Of a stretch of 64,000 nt of DNA, positions 51,362 to 64,000 are shown one piece after another. This DNA is from Pseudomonas sp. J452. Lineage in GTDB: Bacteria > Pseudomonadota > Gammaproteobacteria > Pseudomonadales > Pseudomonadaceae. The notes under the pieces are model-generated. The model was not told the DNA's origin. It ran no database searches and saw only the letters and a program-made list of their open reading frames with translations. Positions within the stretch are counted from its first letter, which is position 1, and the number at the start of each line of letters is the position of its first letter. The stretch lies in assembly GCF_024666525.1 (NCBI RefSeq), contig NZ_CP088294.1:3658001-3722000 (forward strand), written 5' to 3'. The position numbers and the translations under genes were made by a program.

Positions 51362-52687
51362 ATGCTTAATAAAACCAAGCTATCCCTTGCAGTATTTTCG
51401 GCGATTGTCAGCTCAACTCCTCTTATGGCGGCTGCAGAAGAGCAAGCCGAAGGTTTTGTAGAAGGTAGCAGTTTCAATATTCTCAACCGTAACTTCTACA
51501 TGAACCGTGACTTTCGTAAAGGTCAGTCGAGCAACACTGAAAATGGCTACTCTGAGGCATGGGCCCACGGGATCATTGGAAAGTTTGAATCGGGCTTTAC
51601 CCAAGGCACTGTAGGCTTTGGTATTGATGCCTTCGCCATGCTCGGCCTTAAGCTGGATACCGGTGATGGTCGTTATGGTCCAGGCGGCAGCATTAACCTG
51701 CTCCCTGTAAACAGTGATGGCGAAGCTGAAGACAATTACTCCAAAGTCGGCGGTGCAGTAAAAGCCCGGCTACTCGACACTGTTGTCAAAGTGGGTGATG
51801 TATTCCCCATGACGCCAGTGGTTCACTACGGTGACGCCCGCCTGCTGCCGGAAAGCTTTCGCGGCGTTACGGTTGAGAACACCAGCTTTGATGGTTTGAC
51901 CCTTCAAGGTGGCCGCCTGCATGCCATGAGCCAGCCGCAAGTCAGCACAATGCGCGATGAGTTCGCAACATTCTACGCAGGCTCCGTCGCATCCCCATGG
52001 GTTGCCTATTTCGGTGGTGACTACGCGCTGAACGATAACCTGCGCTTCAGCCTCTATAGCAGCCAACTCAAGGATGCGTGGAAGCAACACTATGCCGGTA
52101 CGTCCTTCACCTACCCGCTGACCGACAGTGTTTCCTTGTTCGGTGGTTTGAACTACTACAAAGCTGTCGATGACGGCCAACAGCTGCTGGGCGAGTTCGA
52201 CAACGATATCTACAGCGGCAAAGTGGGCGTGCAATTCGGTGCACACAGCGTTGCCCTGTCGCACCAGCGCAACAACGGCGACGATGATTTCGACTACCTG
52301 CGCCAGTCTGATTCCATCTTCCTCGACAACTCCATTCAGTACAGCGACTTCAACTCGCCGAAAGAGAAATCCTGGATGCTGCGCTACGACCTGGATATGG
52401 CCAGCTATGGCGTTCCTGGACTGACCTTCATGACGCGCTATGCGCTGGGTACAGATGCGGATTACTCCGACGCCAACAATGTGTATATGCGTCGTGATGC
52501 CGATGGTAATCCGCTGACCGACCAGAAGCGCTGGGAGCGCAACATCGAAGCCAAGTACGTCGTACAAGCTGGCTCGCTGAAAGATATGTCCTTCCGCGTT
52601 CGTCAGATGACTACCCGCGCAACGGATTACGAGTCGGATCTGGACGAGGTTCGTCTGATCGTTGAGTACCCACTGAGCGTGCTCTAA
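51362..52687 (+). CDS. OprD family outer-membrane porin
   Basis: A 441-residue protein with a signal peptide (LSLAVFSAIVSSTPLMAAA). OprD features include FNILNRNFYMNRDFR, YSEAWAHGIIGKFESGFTQGTVGFGIDAFAMLGLKLDTG and the end VRLIVEYPLSVL. OprD-family channels take up amino acids, peptides or small acids. The surrounding metal genes suggest a regulated permeability change or a metal-complex substrate; the sequence does not show which. A likely terminator follows. Confidence 0.93.
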   Translation: MLNKTKLSLAVFSAIVSSTPLMAAAEEQAEGFVEGSSFNILNRNFYMNRDFRKGQSSNTENGYSEAWAHGIIGKFESGFTQGTVGFGIDAFAMLGLKLDTGDGRYGPGGSINLLPVNSDGEAEDNYSKVGGAVKARLLDTVVKVGDVFPMTPVVHYGDARLLPESFRGVTVENTSFDGLTLQGGRLHAMSQPQVSTMRDEFATFYAGSVASPWVAYFGGDYALNDNLRFSLYSSQLKDAWKQHYAGTSFTYPLTDSVSLFGGLNYYKAVDDGQQLLGEFDNDIYSGKVGVQFGAHSVALSHQRNNGDDDFDYLRQSDSIFLDNSIQYSDFNSPKEKSWMLRYDLDMASYGVPGLTFMTRYALGTDADYSDANNVYMRRDADGNPLTDQKRWERNIEAKYVVQAGSLKDMSFRVRQMTTRATDYESDLDEVRLIVEYPLSVL

Positions 52688-52693
52688 AAATGG

Positions 52694-52726
52694 ATGGGCG
52701 GGCGGGCTCTAAAAGCCCTGCCCGCT
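52694..52726 (+). terminator. terminator-like hairpin after the porin gene
   Basis: GGGCGGGCGGGCT before TCTAAA pairs imperfectly with AGCCCTGCCCGCTC. It is a strong GC stem seven bases after the porin stop, without a long T tract. Confidence 0.6.
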
Positions 52727-52879
52727 CATGCATAACAAGATAGACAGTTATTAGATTTCAAGAATGTAATGTTGGGCTCACGCTGCTGTTAGCTTCACCC
52801 CCGTAAAATTCATTCGAACTTGCAGAACTTGTCCATAAACCTCGACAAGCGACTAATTGAATTTTACGAGGCCTGCCTT

Positions 52880-53113
52880 ATGAAGATGTTGAAAGCCCTA
52901 GTTATTGGATCGGTACTTCTTGTCGGATCCACACAGATTTATGCTGCAGACGGCTCTGGACGCTCAATTAAAATGAATGAAAAGTTCAGAGCAGATCAAA
53001 AACGAATTCACGGAACTGAGCGCGCCGCTAAAGCGGCGGACGAGTTAAAAGCTAAGGCCACCAGCCAAGATCGGATCGATACCGATACTAAAAAAGAAAC
53101 CAAAGCTGACTAG
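52880..53113 (+). CDS. small secreted basic protein
   Basis: A 77-residue protein with a signal peptide (MKMLKALVIGSVLLVGSTQIYAA) and a charged, helical mature part (FRADQKRIHGTERAAKAADELKAKA) without cysteine. An ACGAGG site eight bases before ATG 52880 supports this start. It is followed by a clear rho-independent terminator, so it is a single-gene unit. Function unknown; it could be a periplasmic stress or metal-buffering peptide by location only. Confidence 0.65.
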   Translation: MKMLKALVIGSVLLVGSTQIYAADGSGRSIKMNEKFRADQKRIHGTERAAKAADELKAKATSQDRIDTDTKKETKAD

Positions 53114-53180
53114 CTGCTCACTTCCGAACGTTGTTCACCTCTAGAAGCTCCCGAGCTCCTTTGGAAAGAGGTGTACCCTA

Positions 53181-53205
53181 AGCGCCCTTCGGGGCGCTTT
53201 TTTTA
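53181..53205 (+). terminator. rho-independent terminator
   Basis: AGCGCCC, TTCG, GGGCGCT followed by a run of T is a textbook intrinsic terminator after the small secreted protein. Confidence 0.92.
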
Positions 53206-53385
53206 TTTAATCTTTTAATAATAAAAGAGATTTACTGAGAATATAAGCTTCCACGCTAGGCAACTAACCCTACTCTTCCGCAAGTAATTCATATCTGCAA
53301 AAAATCATCGCAGTCAGCGTATAGCAAGACAGGAAAATGATACGTACCGAAGGCCTTTACATCCAATCTGCACCGATAGTGCTGG

Positions 53386-53976
53386 TCACAGAGTCGCGTG
53401 CTCTATAACGGATTCATCGTAGACATAGCAGACGCGCTGCCCGAGCCAGGAATGCGGAAACGGTTGCTCCTGCCGAATCGTGTCATCGATGGTGGCAACC
53501 CATGACTTGCCGTGCGAGAGCCCGCAGCGCTTGGCCTCTAGCAGGCTGCATAGTCGGCGTTGGCTCTGATAGGCCTCATTGAGGCTGGAGCGCAATACAC
53601 CAAAACCTCTGAGTAGGCGGGCCAGGCCGCTCACCTGCTCGAAACGAATCGGCGTCTCCGTGGCCAGTTGCCCAAGCAATTGAATCCCACCTGCGGCCTG
53701 GTAATGCTCGTCCGACTCAAGCAATTCAGAGAGCGTCAGGATGTCGATGGCTTCGCCGAGACTGGCCAGCGTCTCCATAGCCAGGTAAATCCGGCAATGT
53801 GGATATCCCTCGAAATCACCGGGATCGATAATTTCTGCCACCAAGCGTAACGCCTCACCATTGAGCATCAGGTAGCCTAGCAGATGGCGCTCTGCGAGAT
53901 GGGCTGCCAGGGCATAGGCCGGGTCGAGGCGAATCAAGCTGGGGCTGGTCAGGGCGGAGTCAAGCGCGAGGGACAT
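53386..53976 (-). CDS. stand-alone DnaB N-terminal-domain protein
   Basis: A 196-residue protein whose residues about 20-110 match the replicative helicase N-terminal domain: AERHLLGYLMLNGEALRLVAEIIDPGDFEGYPHCRIYLAMETLASLGEAIDILTLSELL, then AGGIQLLGQLATETP. The RecA-like motor domain is absent; instead there is an unrelated 85-residue C-terminus. It could bind primase or helicase loaders as an inhibitor or adaptor, for example in a mobile element; that is inference. It is divergent from two small genes of unknown function. Confidence 0.8.
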   Translation of the reverse strand: MSLALDSALTSPSLIRLDPAYALAAHLAERHLLGYLMLNGEALRLVAEIIDPGDFEGYPHCRIYLAMETLASLGEAIDILTLSELLESDEHYQAAGGIQLLGQLATETPIRFEQVSGLARLLRGFGVLRSSLNEAYQSQRRLCSLLEAKRCGLSHGKSWVATIDDTIRQEQPFPHSWLGQRVCYVYDESVIEHATL

Positions 53977-54085
53977 TTGTACCTTTGTACCTTTTCTGGA
54001 CAGCTATGAAGCGGGGTTACGACAATAGCGCGCATTGTACGGCCCTCCAAACACGGAGCGGCGCGGCAGGAAAGGAACTCAAGTC

Positions 54086-54445
54086 ATGCTTTACCTTACC
54101 GATGTGCAACCTGCCTATTGCCCAAAGTGCGGCAAGCCCATGGAGCCAAGGCTGCATGGTTGGGAAGCACAGGATCGGTTCTACAACGCCAAACAACCAT
54201 TTATCTGCGATTGTGGCGCGCGTTATCTGCTCAATGAGAATGCCATTGCCAATGCACTCGATCACGCCGAGTCAGTAGGCGGTGATGCCGGCTTCGATCG
54301 CGCAGCCAGGATGAACGTGTTGTCCGAGTTGTACGTGATTCTCGGTGCTCTCGACGCCCCTGAGGCGGTACTGGACCAAGTATTAGCCGCAGCCGAAGGT
54401 GATGCACTGCCGTACTCCACGCTGCTCCCTTTCGAGAAGAAATAA
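54086..54445 (+). CDS. zinc-ribbon-like small protein
   Basis: A 119-residue protein with CPKCGKPM (about 12-19) and CDCGARYL (about 41-48), a CxxC and CxC pair suitable for one zinc. The rest is helical. AAAGGAA is a modest ribosome site 10 bases before the ATG. It abuts the next gene without a gap. Function unknown; location beside a DnaB-N protein suggests a replication or mobile-element association. Confidence 0.7.
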   Translation: MLYLTDVQPAYCPKCGKPMEPRLHGWEAQDRFYNAKQPFICDCGARYLLNENAIANALDHAESVGGDAGFDRAARMNVLSELYVILGALDAPEAVLDQVLAAAEGDALPYSTLLPFEKK

Positions 54446-54757
54446 ATGGACAGAATTCATTGGTTTGCCGTTTCAAATTCCGAGCAGAAGCAGTTCCCCG
54501 AATGGAGGCGCACTTTCGGTATTAGCGACAACGGCATCGTCTTCGTGCCCGCGGCGATGGCCGGTGATGATTCAGAGTTGAACGTCATGCTCTGCGCGGC
54601 TGCCGAAGGCCAAAGCACAATCGTTCACCTCGATCATCACTTCGTGCCCAGCAACTGGCTCAAGCGAGAGTTCCCCAAACATTTCGAGCTAATCGAGATT
54701 ATCGAGGCACGTGCACAGTTGACGCTGGCGGCAGCCTTTCAGCAGCACGAGGGCTAA
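54446..54757 (+). CDS. small protein of unknown function
   Basis: A 103-residue soluble protein (MDRIHWFAVSNSEQKQFPEWRRTFGISDNGIVFVPA, then HFVPSNWLKREFPKHFELIEIIEAR). It begins directly after the zinc-ribbon gene stop, so the two are coupled. I recognise no family. Confidence 0.6.
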   Translation: MDRIHWFAVSNSEQKQFPEWRRTFGISDNGIVFVPAAMAGDDSELNVMLCAAAEGQSTIVHLDHHFVPSNWLKREFPKHFELIEIIEARAQLTLAAAFQQHEG

Positions 54758-54871
54758 GGGCTCCTCTGATCAGGGCTTCTTGGCGATAACTAAGAGCCCG
54801 GCCACGATCAATCCCGCTCTGGCCAGCATAGGCACAGTCACCGCCTACATTAAGTGGTATTTCCGGTAAGC

Positions 54872-54900
54872 AAAAAGCCCCGCTCAAGAGCGGGGCTTTT
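54872..54900. terminator. bidirectional rho-independent terminator
   Basis: AAAAAGCCCCGCTC and GAGCGGGGCTTTT around AA form a long stem with A and T tracts on both sides, between the plus-strand small gene and the minus-strand czcA. It can terminate both. Confidence 0.93.
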
Positions 54901-54927
54901 CAGTTGCACACGAATAGCGCTGTGAAC

Positions 54928-58403
<3,476 letters not shown>

Positions 58404-58417
58404 GGCTCGACTCCGGA

Positions 58418-60007
58418 TTAGTGGTCATGGCTCGCGCCGGCTTTGCCAAGCTCAGCCTTGATCAGGAAGCTGTTCTTCAGTGCGTAACGATCCCCCGCCT
58501 TCAGCCCCGAGATAACCTCGACGAAGCGGCCGTCGGATTTGCCCAACTCAAGCGGCCGAGCTTCCAGCTGGCTATCGAAGCGGCCGAACACCACCTGCCA
58601 ATCGCGAACGGTCTGGATCGCTTCGACGGCCACTGCAACGGGAACCTCGTTCTCCTCGGCAATCACCTCGACCGTCACCGGCAAACCAGGCCGCCATAGC
58701 CGATCTGGGTTGGCGAGCACGATGCGAGCAGTCGCCGAGCGGGTTTGCGCCCCAACCAGAGCGCTGACATACGAAATACTGCCCTCTGCCTTGGCGGCGA
58801 ATGCGCTGGAACTCACGACAACGTTTTGCCCTTCGGCGATTACGCCCAAGTCTTTCGCCGCCACAGTTGAGTCCACCCATACGGTCGACAAATCCGAGAC
58901 GGTAAAGACGGCGGAATCCTCTTTGAGCACTTCACCAACAGAGATGCTTTTGCTGGTTATCACGCCATCGATAGGGGCACGAATCTCGAACTCGGTGAGA
59001 TTCTGGCCTTTGGCTGGGGCACCGCCCAGCGAGGCTATTTGTTGCTGGACGCGCTGCACTGCGATAGCGGCTTCCTGCATGGCAACCTGCGCCTGCAGGA
59101 AGTCCTGTTCGGCGGAAATCTTCTCTTCCCACAATTGCTTTTCGCGCGCATAGGTCGTGCGGGCAAACGCCGAACGCTGCTGCGCAGCCAACAGCTCGCC
59201 ACGCAGCTCGGCAAGTGCCTGGCTGGATATCTTGGCCAGCACCTGACCCTTGCGGACCGTATCGCCAGCGCTCACTGCCACCGAGTCGACCCGACCGGCA
59301 AGTTGCGGGGTCACCTGAACGGTGCGGTCACCGTTGTAGCGAACCTCGCCCAGAATTTGCAGCGTGGAAGCGATTTTTGCGGGCCCCGCAGTGGCTAGCG
59401 TGACACCACCCTGTTCAAGCTGCGCATCCGTCATGGTCACTCGCGCCTCAACCTGCTCGTAACCGAACGAGTAGCTCTTGCCACTGTGCTTGGCACTGAT
59501 GGAAACCTGGAATGAATGCGGCTCTACAACCGCGGCATCGCCACGCAGGTAGTCATTCTCTTTGCTGAAATTGATAATTTGTGCAGGTTGACCAAGGCGC
59601 GACAAGGTCACTTGCACCTTGCTGTCCGCAGGATTAAGAAGCTTGCCGTCCAGGTAGGTATAGAGCCTGAACTGAGGCTCTACGCCTTCCTCAAAAATCG
59701 TCACTTCAAGCGCATAATCACCCTCAGTGAAAAGCTTGCCGCCATGCTCGCCCTTGGTGGGTTCTACGGTTTCATGGTGCTCTTTATCTGCATGCTCGTC
59801 GGCCTCTTCATGCGCCTCTGGCGAAGCATCCCCATGGTGTTCGGGATCTGCGTGAGCCGATGCATCCTCATGACTTTCATCATGGCCATGGCCTTCCTCC
59901 CCGGACTGACCTGGGCTGCCACTTAAAATCAGACCCGCCACAGCCAAACCGATGGCGACAACGGCCGCAATCATCAGCCACTGTTTTCTGGGAGTTGTTG
60001 ATGCCAT
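58418..60007 (-). CDS. czcB: RND periplasmic adaptor CzcB
   Basis: A 529-residue membrane fusion protein. The N-terminal anchor (WLMIAAVVAIGLAVAGLIL) is followed by a His/Asp/Glu-rich stretch (GHGHDESHEDASAHADPEHH through DEHADKEHHE, about 33-76) that can buffer zinc. An extra beta domain and the usual barrel-sandwich, hairpin and barrel modules follow. GGAG five bases before ATG 60007 supports this start; a TTG four codons earlier is possible. It couples CzcA to CzcC. Confidence 0.92.
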   Translation of the reverse strand: MASTTPRKQWLMIAAVVAIGLAVAGLILSGSPGQSGEEGHGHDESHEDASAHADPEHHGDASPEAHEEADEHADKEHHETVEPTKGEHGGKLFTEGDYALEVTIFEEGVEPQFRLYTYLDGKLLNPADSKVQVTLSRLGQPAQIINFSKENDYLRGDAAVVEPHSFQVSISAKHSGKSYSFGYEQVEARVTMTDAQLEQGGVTLATAGPAKIASTLQILGEVRYNGDRTVQVTPQLAGRVDSVAVSAGDTVRKGQVLAKISSQALAELRGELLAAQQRSAFARTTYAREKQLWEEKISAEQDFLQAQVAMQEAAIAVQRVQQQIASLGGAPAKGQNLTEFEIRAPIDGVITSKSISVGEVLKEDSAVFTVSDLSTVWVDSTVAAKDLGVIAEGQNVVVSSSAFAAKAEGSISYVSALVGAQTRSATARIVLANPDRLWRPGLPVTVEVIAEENEVPVAVAVEAIQTVRDWQVVFGRFDSQLEARPLELGKSDGRFVEVISGLKAGDRYALKNSFLIKAELGKAGASHDH

Positions 60008-60160
60008 TGGTAACTCCAAATTATCAAAAGTATTGAATTTGACTCATGCCCCGACGGCGACTGAACGGGCTCAATAAGCATGCAACCGCCCGGAACGCAG
60101 GTGAGGCTTCATGCCGTATGGCGCGACCGCCTGAGGCGTTATGTAGGTCTGCGGAGATGC

Positions 60161-61444
60161 TTATTTTTTGAATTCGACGTTGAGTTGGGAACCGTAGATT
60201 TTCTCCAAGCTCACCCAGGCCGAAATAGCTTCATCCAGGGTATTCAGGTACTGGGAACGCATGCTCACAAGGGTGCGCTGAGCATCGAGCACATCGATAA
60301 AGGCAAACTTACCCATCTCAAACCCCCGCACGGCACCCTCTACCGCTTGCTGCGCCGTCGGCAGCAATGTGCGGCTGATCGAGTCGACTTCACCTCTAGC
60401 GTTTTCCCATTGCTCAAACGCCTGCTGAGCCTCCGCGCGCATGCGAAGCTCTGTGGCATTGCGCAAATCCCGCGCCTGGTCAGCCCCTTGAGCAGCGGCC
60501 AACACATTGCCCTGGTTGCGGTTGAACAATGGAATAGGCATCGACAAGCCGAGCAAATTGACGCGCTCGCCAAGCCCTTCGTCGTATTGGCTGCCAACGC
60601 TGACAGTTAGGTCTGGAATGCGTTGCGACTTTTCGAGTTCCAAGGAAGACTCGGCACGCTGGATTTGCATGCTGGCCAGCCGCAGGTCCGCTGTATCTGT
60701 TATGCGTGCAAGCATCTCAGCCTGCGACGGCAGGTACGGCAGGCGCTCAAGATCACCCTCGACATGTTCGAAGTTCGGCGTCTTGGCACCCGTTATGAGC
60801 GCCAGTTGCTTGTAGGCATTGCTTCGATTGAGGCGTGCGCGATTCAGCTCCAGTTGAATTTCCGAAAGCTGCACCTGAGCACGCGAAATTTCGATTGGCG
60901 AAGCCTTGCCGGCCTTTACGCGCCCTTCGACCACCTGAAGTCCGCGACGGGCAAGGTCTAACGACTGAGTGGAAAGCTGCAGTCCTTCCTGGGCACGCAG
61001 TGCCGAGTAAAAGGCCTGGATAACCTCAGCGCGCAAGGTATTTTTCTTACGCTCTAGGTCAATCGCCACAGCGTCCTGATCACGTTCAGAAACATCGATG
61101 CGCGCGCCACGCTTGCCGCCCAGCTCAATTGGCTGAGATACCTGAATGCTGGTAACGCGCGACTCACTGCGCGTGTCCTCAACGCTCCAGGACAGCTCAG
61201 GATTTGGGATCAGCCCAGCCTGGGTACGAGCGCCTTTGGCAATGCCAGTATTCCATTGTGCTGCAGCGAACTCCTGGTTCTCGGTGAGCGCTTGCGCCAG
61301 CGCCTCCTCAATCGTTATTGATTGCCCGACTGATTCAGTAGCAATTGTTGTCACTGGAGCAATCAACAATGCGGCCAGTAGGCCTGAAAATACACAGAGC
61401 TTACCTATGCCTACACCATAACCGGCGACTGTTTCTACATACAC
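60161..61444 (-). CDS. czcC: outer-membrane channel CzcC (TolC family)
   Basis: A 427-residue OEP-family protein with an N-terminal signal segment (LCVFSGLLAALLIAPVTTIA). The repeat starts TIEEALAQALTENQEF, then LIPNPELSWSVEDTRS and SQPIELGGKRGARIDVSE match CzcC. The start could be a little downstream, since the first 15 residues are atypical. First gene of the czc operon, divergent from czcRS. Confidence 0.91.
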   Translation of the reverse strand: MYVETVAGYGVGIGKLCVFSGLLAALLIAPVTTIATESVGQSITIEEALAQALTENQEFAAAQWNTGIAKGARTQAGLIPNPELSWSVEDTRSESRVTSIQVSQPIELGGKRGARIDVSERDQDAVAIDLERKKNTLRAEVIQAFYSALRAQEGLQLSTQSLDLARRGLQVVEGRVKAGKASPIEISRAQVQLSEIQLELNRARLNRSNAYKQLALITGAKTPNFEHVEGDLERLPYLPSQAEMLARITDTADLRLASMQIQRAESSLELEKSQRIPDLTVSVGSQYDEGLGERVNLLGLSMPIPLFNRNQGNVLAAAQGADQARDLRNATELRMRAEAQQAFEQWENARGEVDSISRTLLPTAQQAVEGAVRGFEMGKFAFIDVLDAQRTLVSMRSQYLNTLDEAISAWVSLEKIYGSQLNVEFKK

Positions 61445-62000
61445 TTAAAAGCCCTCCGCAGAACTAACTCTGCTGGAATAAATGAAGGCCTTGCTATTTA
61501 TTTAGCCTGAGAAATCTCGCAGGTTATTACTTAGGAAAATAAGTAGAAAGCCAATTCCCGGCAGAATGTAGTGCTCTATGCCTATCAGCAAGGTGACTGG
61601 AAAATTACAAATACGTTATCCAGCACTTTTTCAGGTGGGGCTGTATTAGTATTGGCAGCGCTCAAGAGAGCAGGTGATTTAGTGTCCAGCAACAAATAGA
61701 AACAAACGCAGATAAATAAGGATTGCCCCGTTCCTAGCGCCACGGGGCAGCCCTGCCAGTCCAAAGTTGGGTGTTTTGGATGAGTTCGAGACGTGCGACA
61801 CGTTGTCGCTAACCCCATGGAGCCCAGTCAAAACGCGCATTACGGCTTGACCCTAAAGCCGCTACAGGCTTTAGCCTTGGCGAAACCTGAAACGCCTCAG
61901 GTCATGTCAGTGACCACCGATTAAAGAATTAAAACCACTCTGCAGCCACAACAAAAGAAAATCTAAAAAATACTGGCCGCACATTTTAAGGTGAATATTT
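61445..62000. other. divergent promoter region of czcCBA and czcRS
   Basis: These 556 bases hold no convincing gene. AT-rich stretches near 61490-61530 and 61940-61995 fit promoters for the two directions. I found no perfect repeat of the dyad seen upstream of the porin gene; a half-like AAATTACAAATA occurs near 61608. Confidence 0.5.
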
Positions 62001-62675
62001 ATGCGAATCCTTATTGTCGAGGACGAGCCCAAGACTGCCGAGTACTTACACCAAGGATTAAGCGAAAGTGGCTATGTAGTTGATAAGGCTGCCACGGGAG
62101 TTGACGGCCTCCATCTTGTTAGGCAACACGCTTATGACTTGGTAGTGCTTGATGTAAACCTTCCGGAAATTGATGGCTGGGGTGTGCTTGAGCATATACG
62201 CAGCAACAGCAGTACTCGCGTAATAATGCTGACCGCACGCGGCCGCTTAGTGGATAAAATTAAAGGCTTGGATTTGGGCGCGGATGATTATTTAGTCAAA
62301 CCGTTTGAGTTCCCTGAATTACTTGCGCGAATTCGTACGTTGCTACGGCGAAGCGAACAAATTCCTGTACCGGAAGTGCTGCGGGTAGCCGACCTAGAAC
62401 TTGATCCGGCTAGGCACCGCGCGTTCCGTGGCGAACAGCGCATCGACCTGACTACCAAAGAGTTTGCGTTGCTGCACCTACTGATGCGCCGCTCTGGGGA
62501 AGTGCTATCGCGCACCCAGATCATTTCACTTGTCTGGGATATGAATTTTGACTGCGATACCAACGTCGTCGAAGTCTCCATCCGCAGGCTACGTGCCAAA
62601 ATTGATGACCCGTTCGATAACAAGCTGATCCACACCCTCAGGGGCGTCGGTTACGTGCTTGAGGAACGAGCATGA
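62001..62675 (+). CDS. czcR: CzcR-type OmpR-family response regulator
   Basis: A 224-residue regulator. The receiver domain has acidic residues EDE (7-9), phospho-acceptor Asp51 in [11 protein letters not shown], Thr in MLTARG and Lys in YLVKPF. The C-terminal winged helix contains [22 protein letters not shown] and [13 protein letters not shown]. It is divergent from czcCBA and coupled to the next kinase gene (ATGA overlap), the usual czcRS arrangement. It probably activates czcCBA on zinc, cadmium or cobalt and may affect porin expression. Confidence 0.92.
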   Translation: MRILIVEDEPKTAEYLHQGLSESGYVVDKAATGVDGLHLVRQHAYDLVVLDVNLPEIDGWGVLEHIRSNSSTRVIMLTARGRLVDKIKGLDLGADDYLVKPFEFPELLARIRTLLRRSEQIPVPEVLRVADLELDPARHRAFRGEQRIDLTTKEFALLHLLMRRSGEVLSRTQIISLVWDMNFDCDTNVVEVSIRRLRAKIDDPFDNKLIHTLRGVGYVLEERA

Positions 62676-64000
62676 AGCCGGCCAGTCTATCCATGCGCCT
62701 TGGCCTGTCGGTCAGCCTAATGGGTGCTGCGTTGGTGGTTCTGCTGGCGGCGCTCGCATATTTCGCGCTTACCCATGAGCTGGATTCCCTGGCGAAGAAG
62801 AGCCTTGATGGCAAACTAGAGCAGATTCAGCACAATCTCGCCGATGACATGAGCGCTCATGCAATTGCTCAGCAGCCTCATGCACTGTTGGACCTGGTCA
62901 TGGGGCATGACAACCTGCACTTGACGATTTACGGGAAAAAGTCAGGTACCAAGTTGCTCCTTAACCTTGGTAAAAAATCCTTGGAACCCGTTCTTGCCAA
63001 CATACCGGCAGGCGATACCCCTAATTACCGGAGCTGGGCCGATGCTGATGGAAACAACTTCCTGACCGCATCCAAAGTGATGCTACTTAACGATGGCGAC
63101 CACGTCAGAGTCTTGCTCTCAATTGATCGATCTGCCGACGAAGCGCTGCTCAGCGCCTACCTCAAGTCAACACTGATCGCACTCCCTCTTCTGCTCGCGC
63201 TGATTGGCATGGGCGCATGGTGGATCGTGCAGCGAGGCCTTTCTCCGCTCCGGCAATTTCGGCAGGTTGCATCGCTGATCTCCACACAGGATCTGACCCA
63301 CCGAATTTCTGTGGATAAGCTTCCGCAAGAACTCAGCGCGCTGGCCCACGGCATCAACTTCATGCTGCATCGACTTGATGGCGGCGTTCAGCAGCTATCG
63401 CAATTCTCTGATGACTTGGCCCATGAGTTGCGTTCGCCCATCACCAACCTGATGGGCAAAGCCCAGGTAACTCTCTCCAGAGAGCGTCCGCCAGAGGAAT
63501 ACAAAGCCGTACTGGAGTGCTGTACAGAAGAGCTTGAGCGCGTCACCCGGATTGTTTCCGACATGCTGTTTCTCGCTCAAGTCAGCCACCCGGCGTCCCT
63601 GGTTCCCTTCGAGAAGATTGCCCTAGAAGATGAGGCAAGACGCGTTGTGGATCTGTTCAGCATCTCCGCGGAAGAGAAGCAGATCAGTCTGAGCATTGCC
63701 GGAGCAGGCCTAACCTTCGGTGATCGGCTGATGGTGCAGCGCGCGATTTCAAACCTGTTGTCCAATGCGATTCGACATAGCCCCATCGGCGCAAACATTT
63801 CGTTGCTGATCGAAAAGCACAGCGAAACCGTATCGTTCTCGGTGGGAAACCCCGGGATTGGCATTCCCGCACAACACATCCCTCATTTGTTCGAACGCTT
63901 CTACCGCGTCGATACCAGCCGCTCTCGTGCCGAAGGTGGAACAGGGCTTGGCCTGGCAATTGTTCGCTCGATCATGAGCCTGCATCAGGGCACGGTCGAG
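62672..64000 (+). CDS. czcS: CzcS/CusS-type heavy-metal sensor kinase, 3' end outside the window
   Basis: 443 codons are visible, open to the last base. TM1 lies at about 10-30, a periplasmic sensor loop with several His at about 31-165, TM2 at about 168-188 ([18 protein letters not shown]), then HAMP. The H-box [12 protein letters not shown] places phospho-His at 251; N-box [10 protein letters not shown] is near 356 and GGTGLGLAI near 420. Such kinases sense periplasmic zinc, cadmium, copper or silver and phosphorylate their partner, here CzcR. The last G-box residues and stop are missing. Confidence 0.9.
   Translation, partial: MKPASLSMRLGLSVSLMGAALVVLLAALAYFALTHELDSLAKKSLDGKLEQIQHNLADDMSAHAIAQQPHALLDLVMGHDNLHLTIYGKKSGTKLLLNLGKKSLEPVLANIPAGDTPNYRSWADADGNNFLTASKVMLLNDGDHVRVLLSIDRSADEALLSAYLKSTLIALPLLLALIGMGAWWIVQRGLSPLRQFRQVASLISTQDLTHRISVDKLPQELSALAHGINFMLHRLDGGVQQLSQFSDDLAHELRSPITNLMGKAQVTLSRERPPEEYKAVLECCTEELERVTRIVSDMLFLAQVSHPASLVPFEKIALEDEARRVVDLFSISAEEKQISLSIAGAGLTFGDRLMVQRAISNLLSNAIRHSPIGANISLLIEKHSETVSFSVGNPGIGIPAQHIPHLFERFYRVDTSRSRAEGGTGLGLAIVRSIMSLHQGTVE

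Noticed and set aside
61585..61818. 77-codon minus-strand ORF upstream of czcC
   Set aside because: Atypical composition, no ribosome site, located in the czc promoter region.

Overview
The window comes from the chromosome of a high-GC gammaproteobacterium, most likely Pseudomonas sensu lato. The evidence is REP-like hairpins, an OprD-type porin, CadR/CadA and CzcCBA-CzcRS of pseudomonad type, and a dif site 26/28 identical to that of E. coli. It includes the replication terminus: dif lies at 30794-30821, and the FtsK-orienting octamers I found (GGGNAGGG) point rightward to its left and leftward to its right.

Region 1 (1-4408) concerns iron uptake. A FhuF-like ferric-siderophore reductase (partial) converges on an overlapping fhuC-fhuD-fhuB hydroxamate-iron ABC importer that has a Fur-box-like sequence upstream.

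Region 2 (4443-30470) is one minus-strand operon, mostly joined by 1-4 nt ATGA/TGATG overlaps. It encodes an extracellular contractile injection system (eCIS, Afp/PVC type). In transcription order: sheath, tube, T4-type baseplate chaperone, a protein whose conserved tail is out of frame after a run of eight C, cap/terminator (DUF4255), AAA+ ATPase, a small protein, three eCIS-core (DUF4157) cargo-like proteins, a LysM/tube-type adaptor pair, split hub and spike, PAAR tip, gp25, two large baseplate proteins, a gpI-like tail protein, a 1055-residue beta-helix protein, and a small terminal gene. The cargo C-termini are a candidate caspase-fold domain, a NodB polysaccharide deacetylase and an L,D-transpeptidase.

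Region 3 (30471-34186) is the dif locus. It holds a KfrA-like coiled-coil DNA-binding protein, repeats, a fatty-acid hydroxylase and an AraC regulator.

Region 4 (34186-64000) is a metal-homeostasis block. It contains CusCBA (Cu/Ag) with a Cys-rich leader protein; a membrane-anchor/HupE module; a CsoR/RcnR regulator with an RcnA-type Ni/Co exporter; two paralogous His-rich small proteins; YqaA and TraX membrane proteins; DsbB/DsbA; CadR/CadA; DUF3703; an ICMT-like methyltransferase; an OprD porin; a stand-alone DnaB N-domain protein with two small unknowns; and CzcCBA plus a PII-like protein, divergent from CzcR and a CzcS-type kinase that runs off the end. The block couples periplasmic capture, cytosolic export and outer-membrane efflux for Cu/Ag, Ni/Co and Cd/Zn/Pb, with redox and permeability adjustments.
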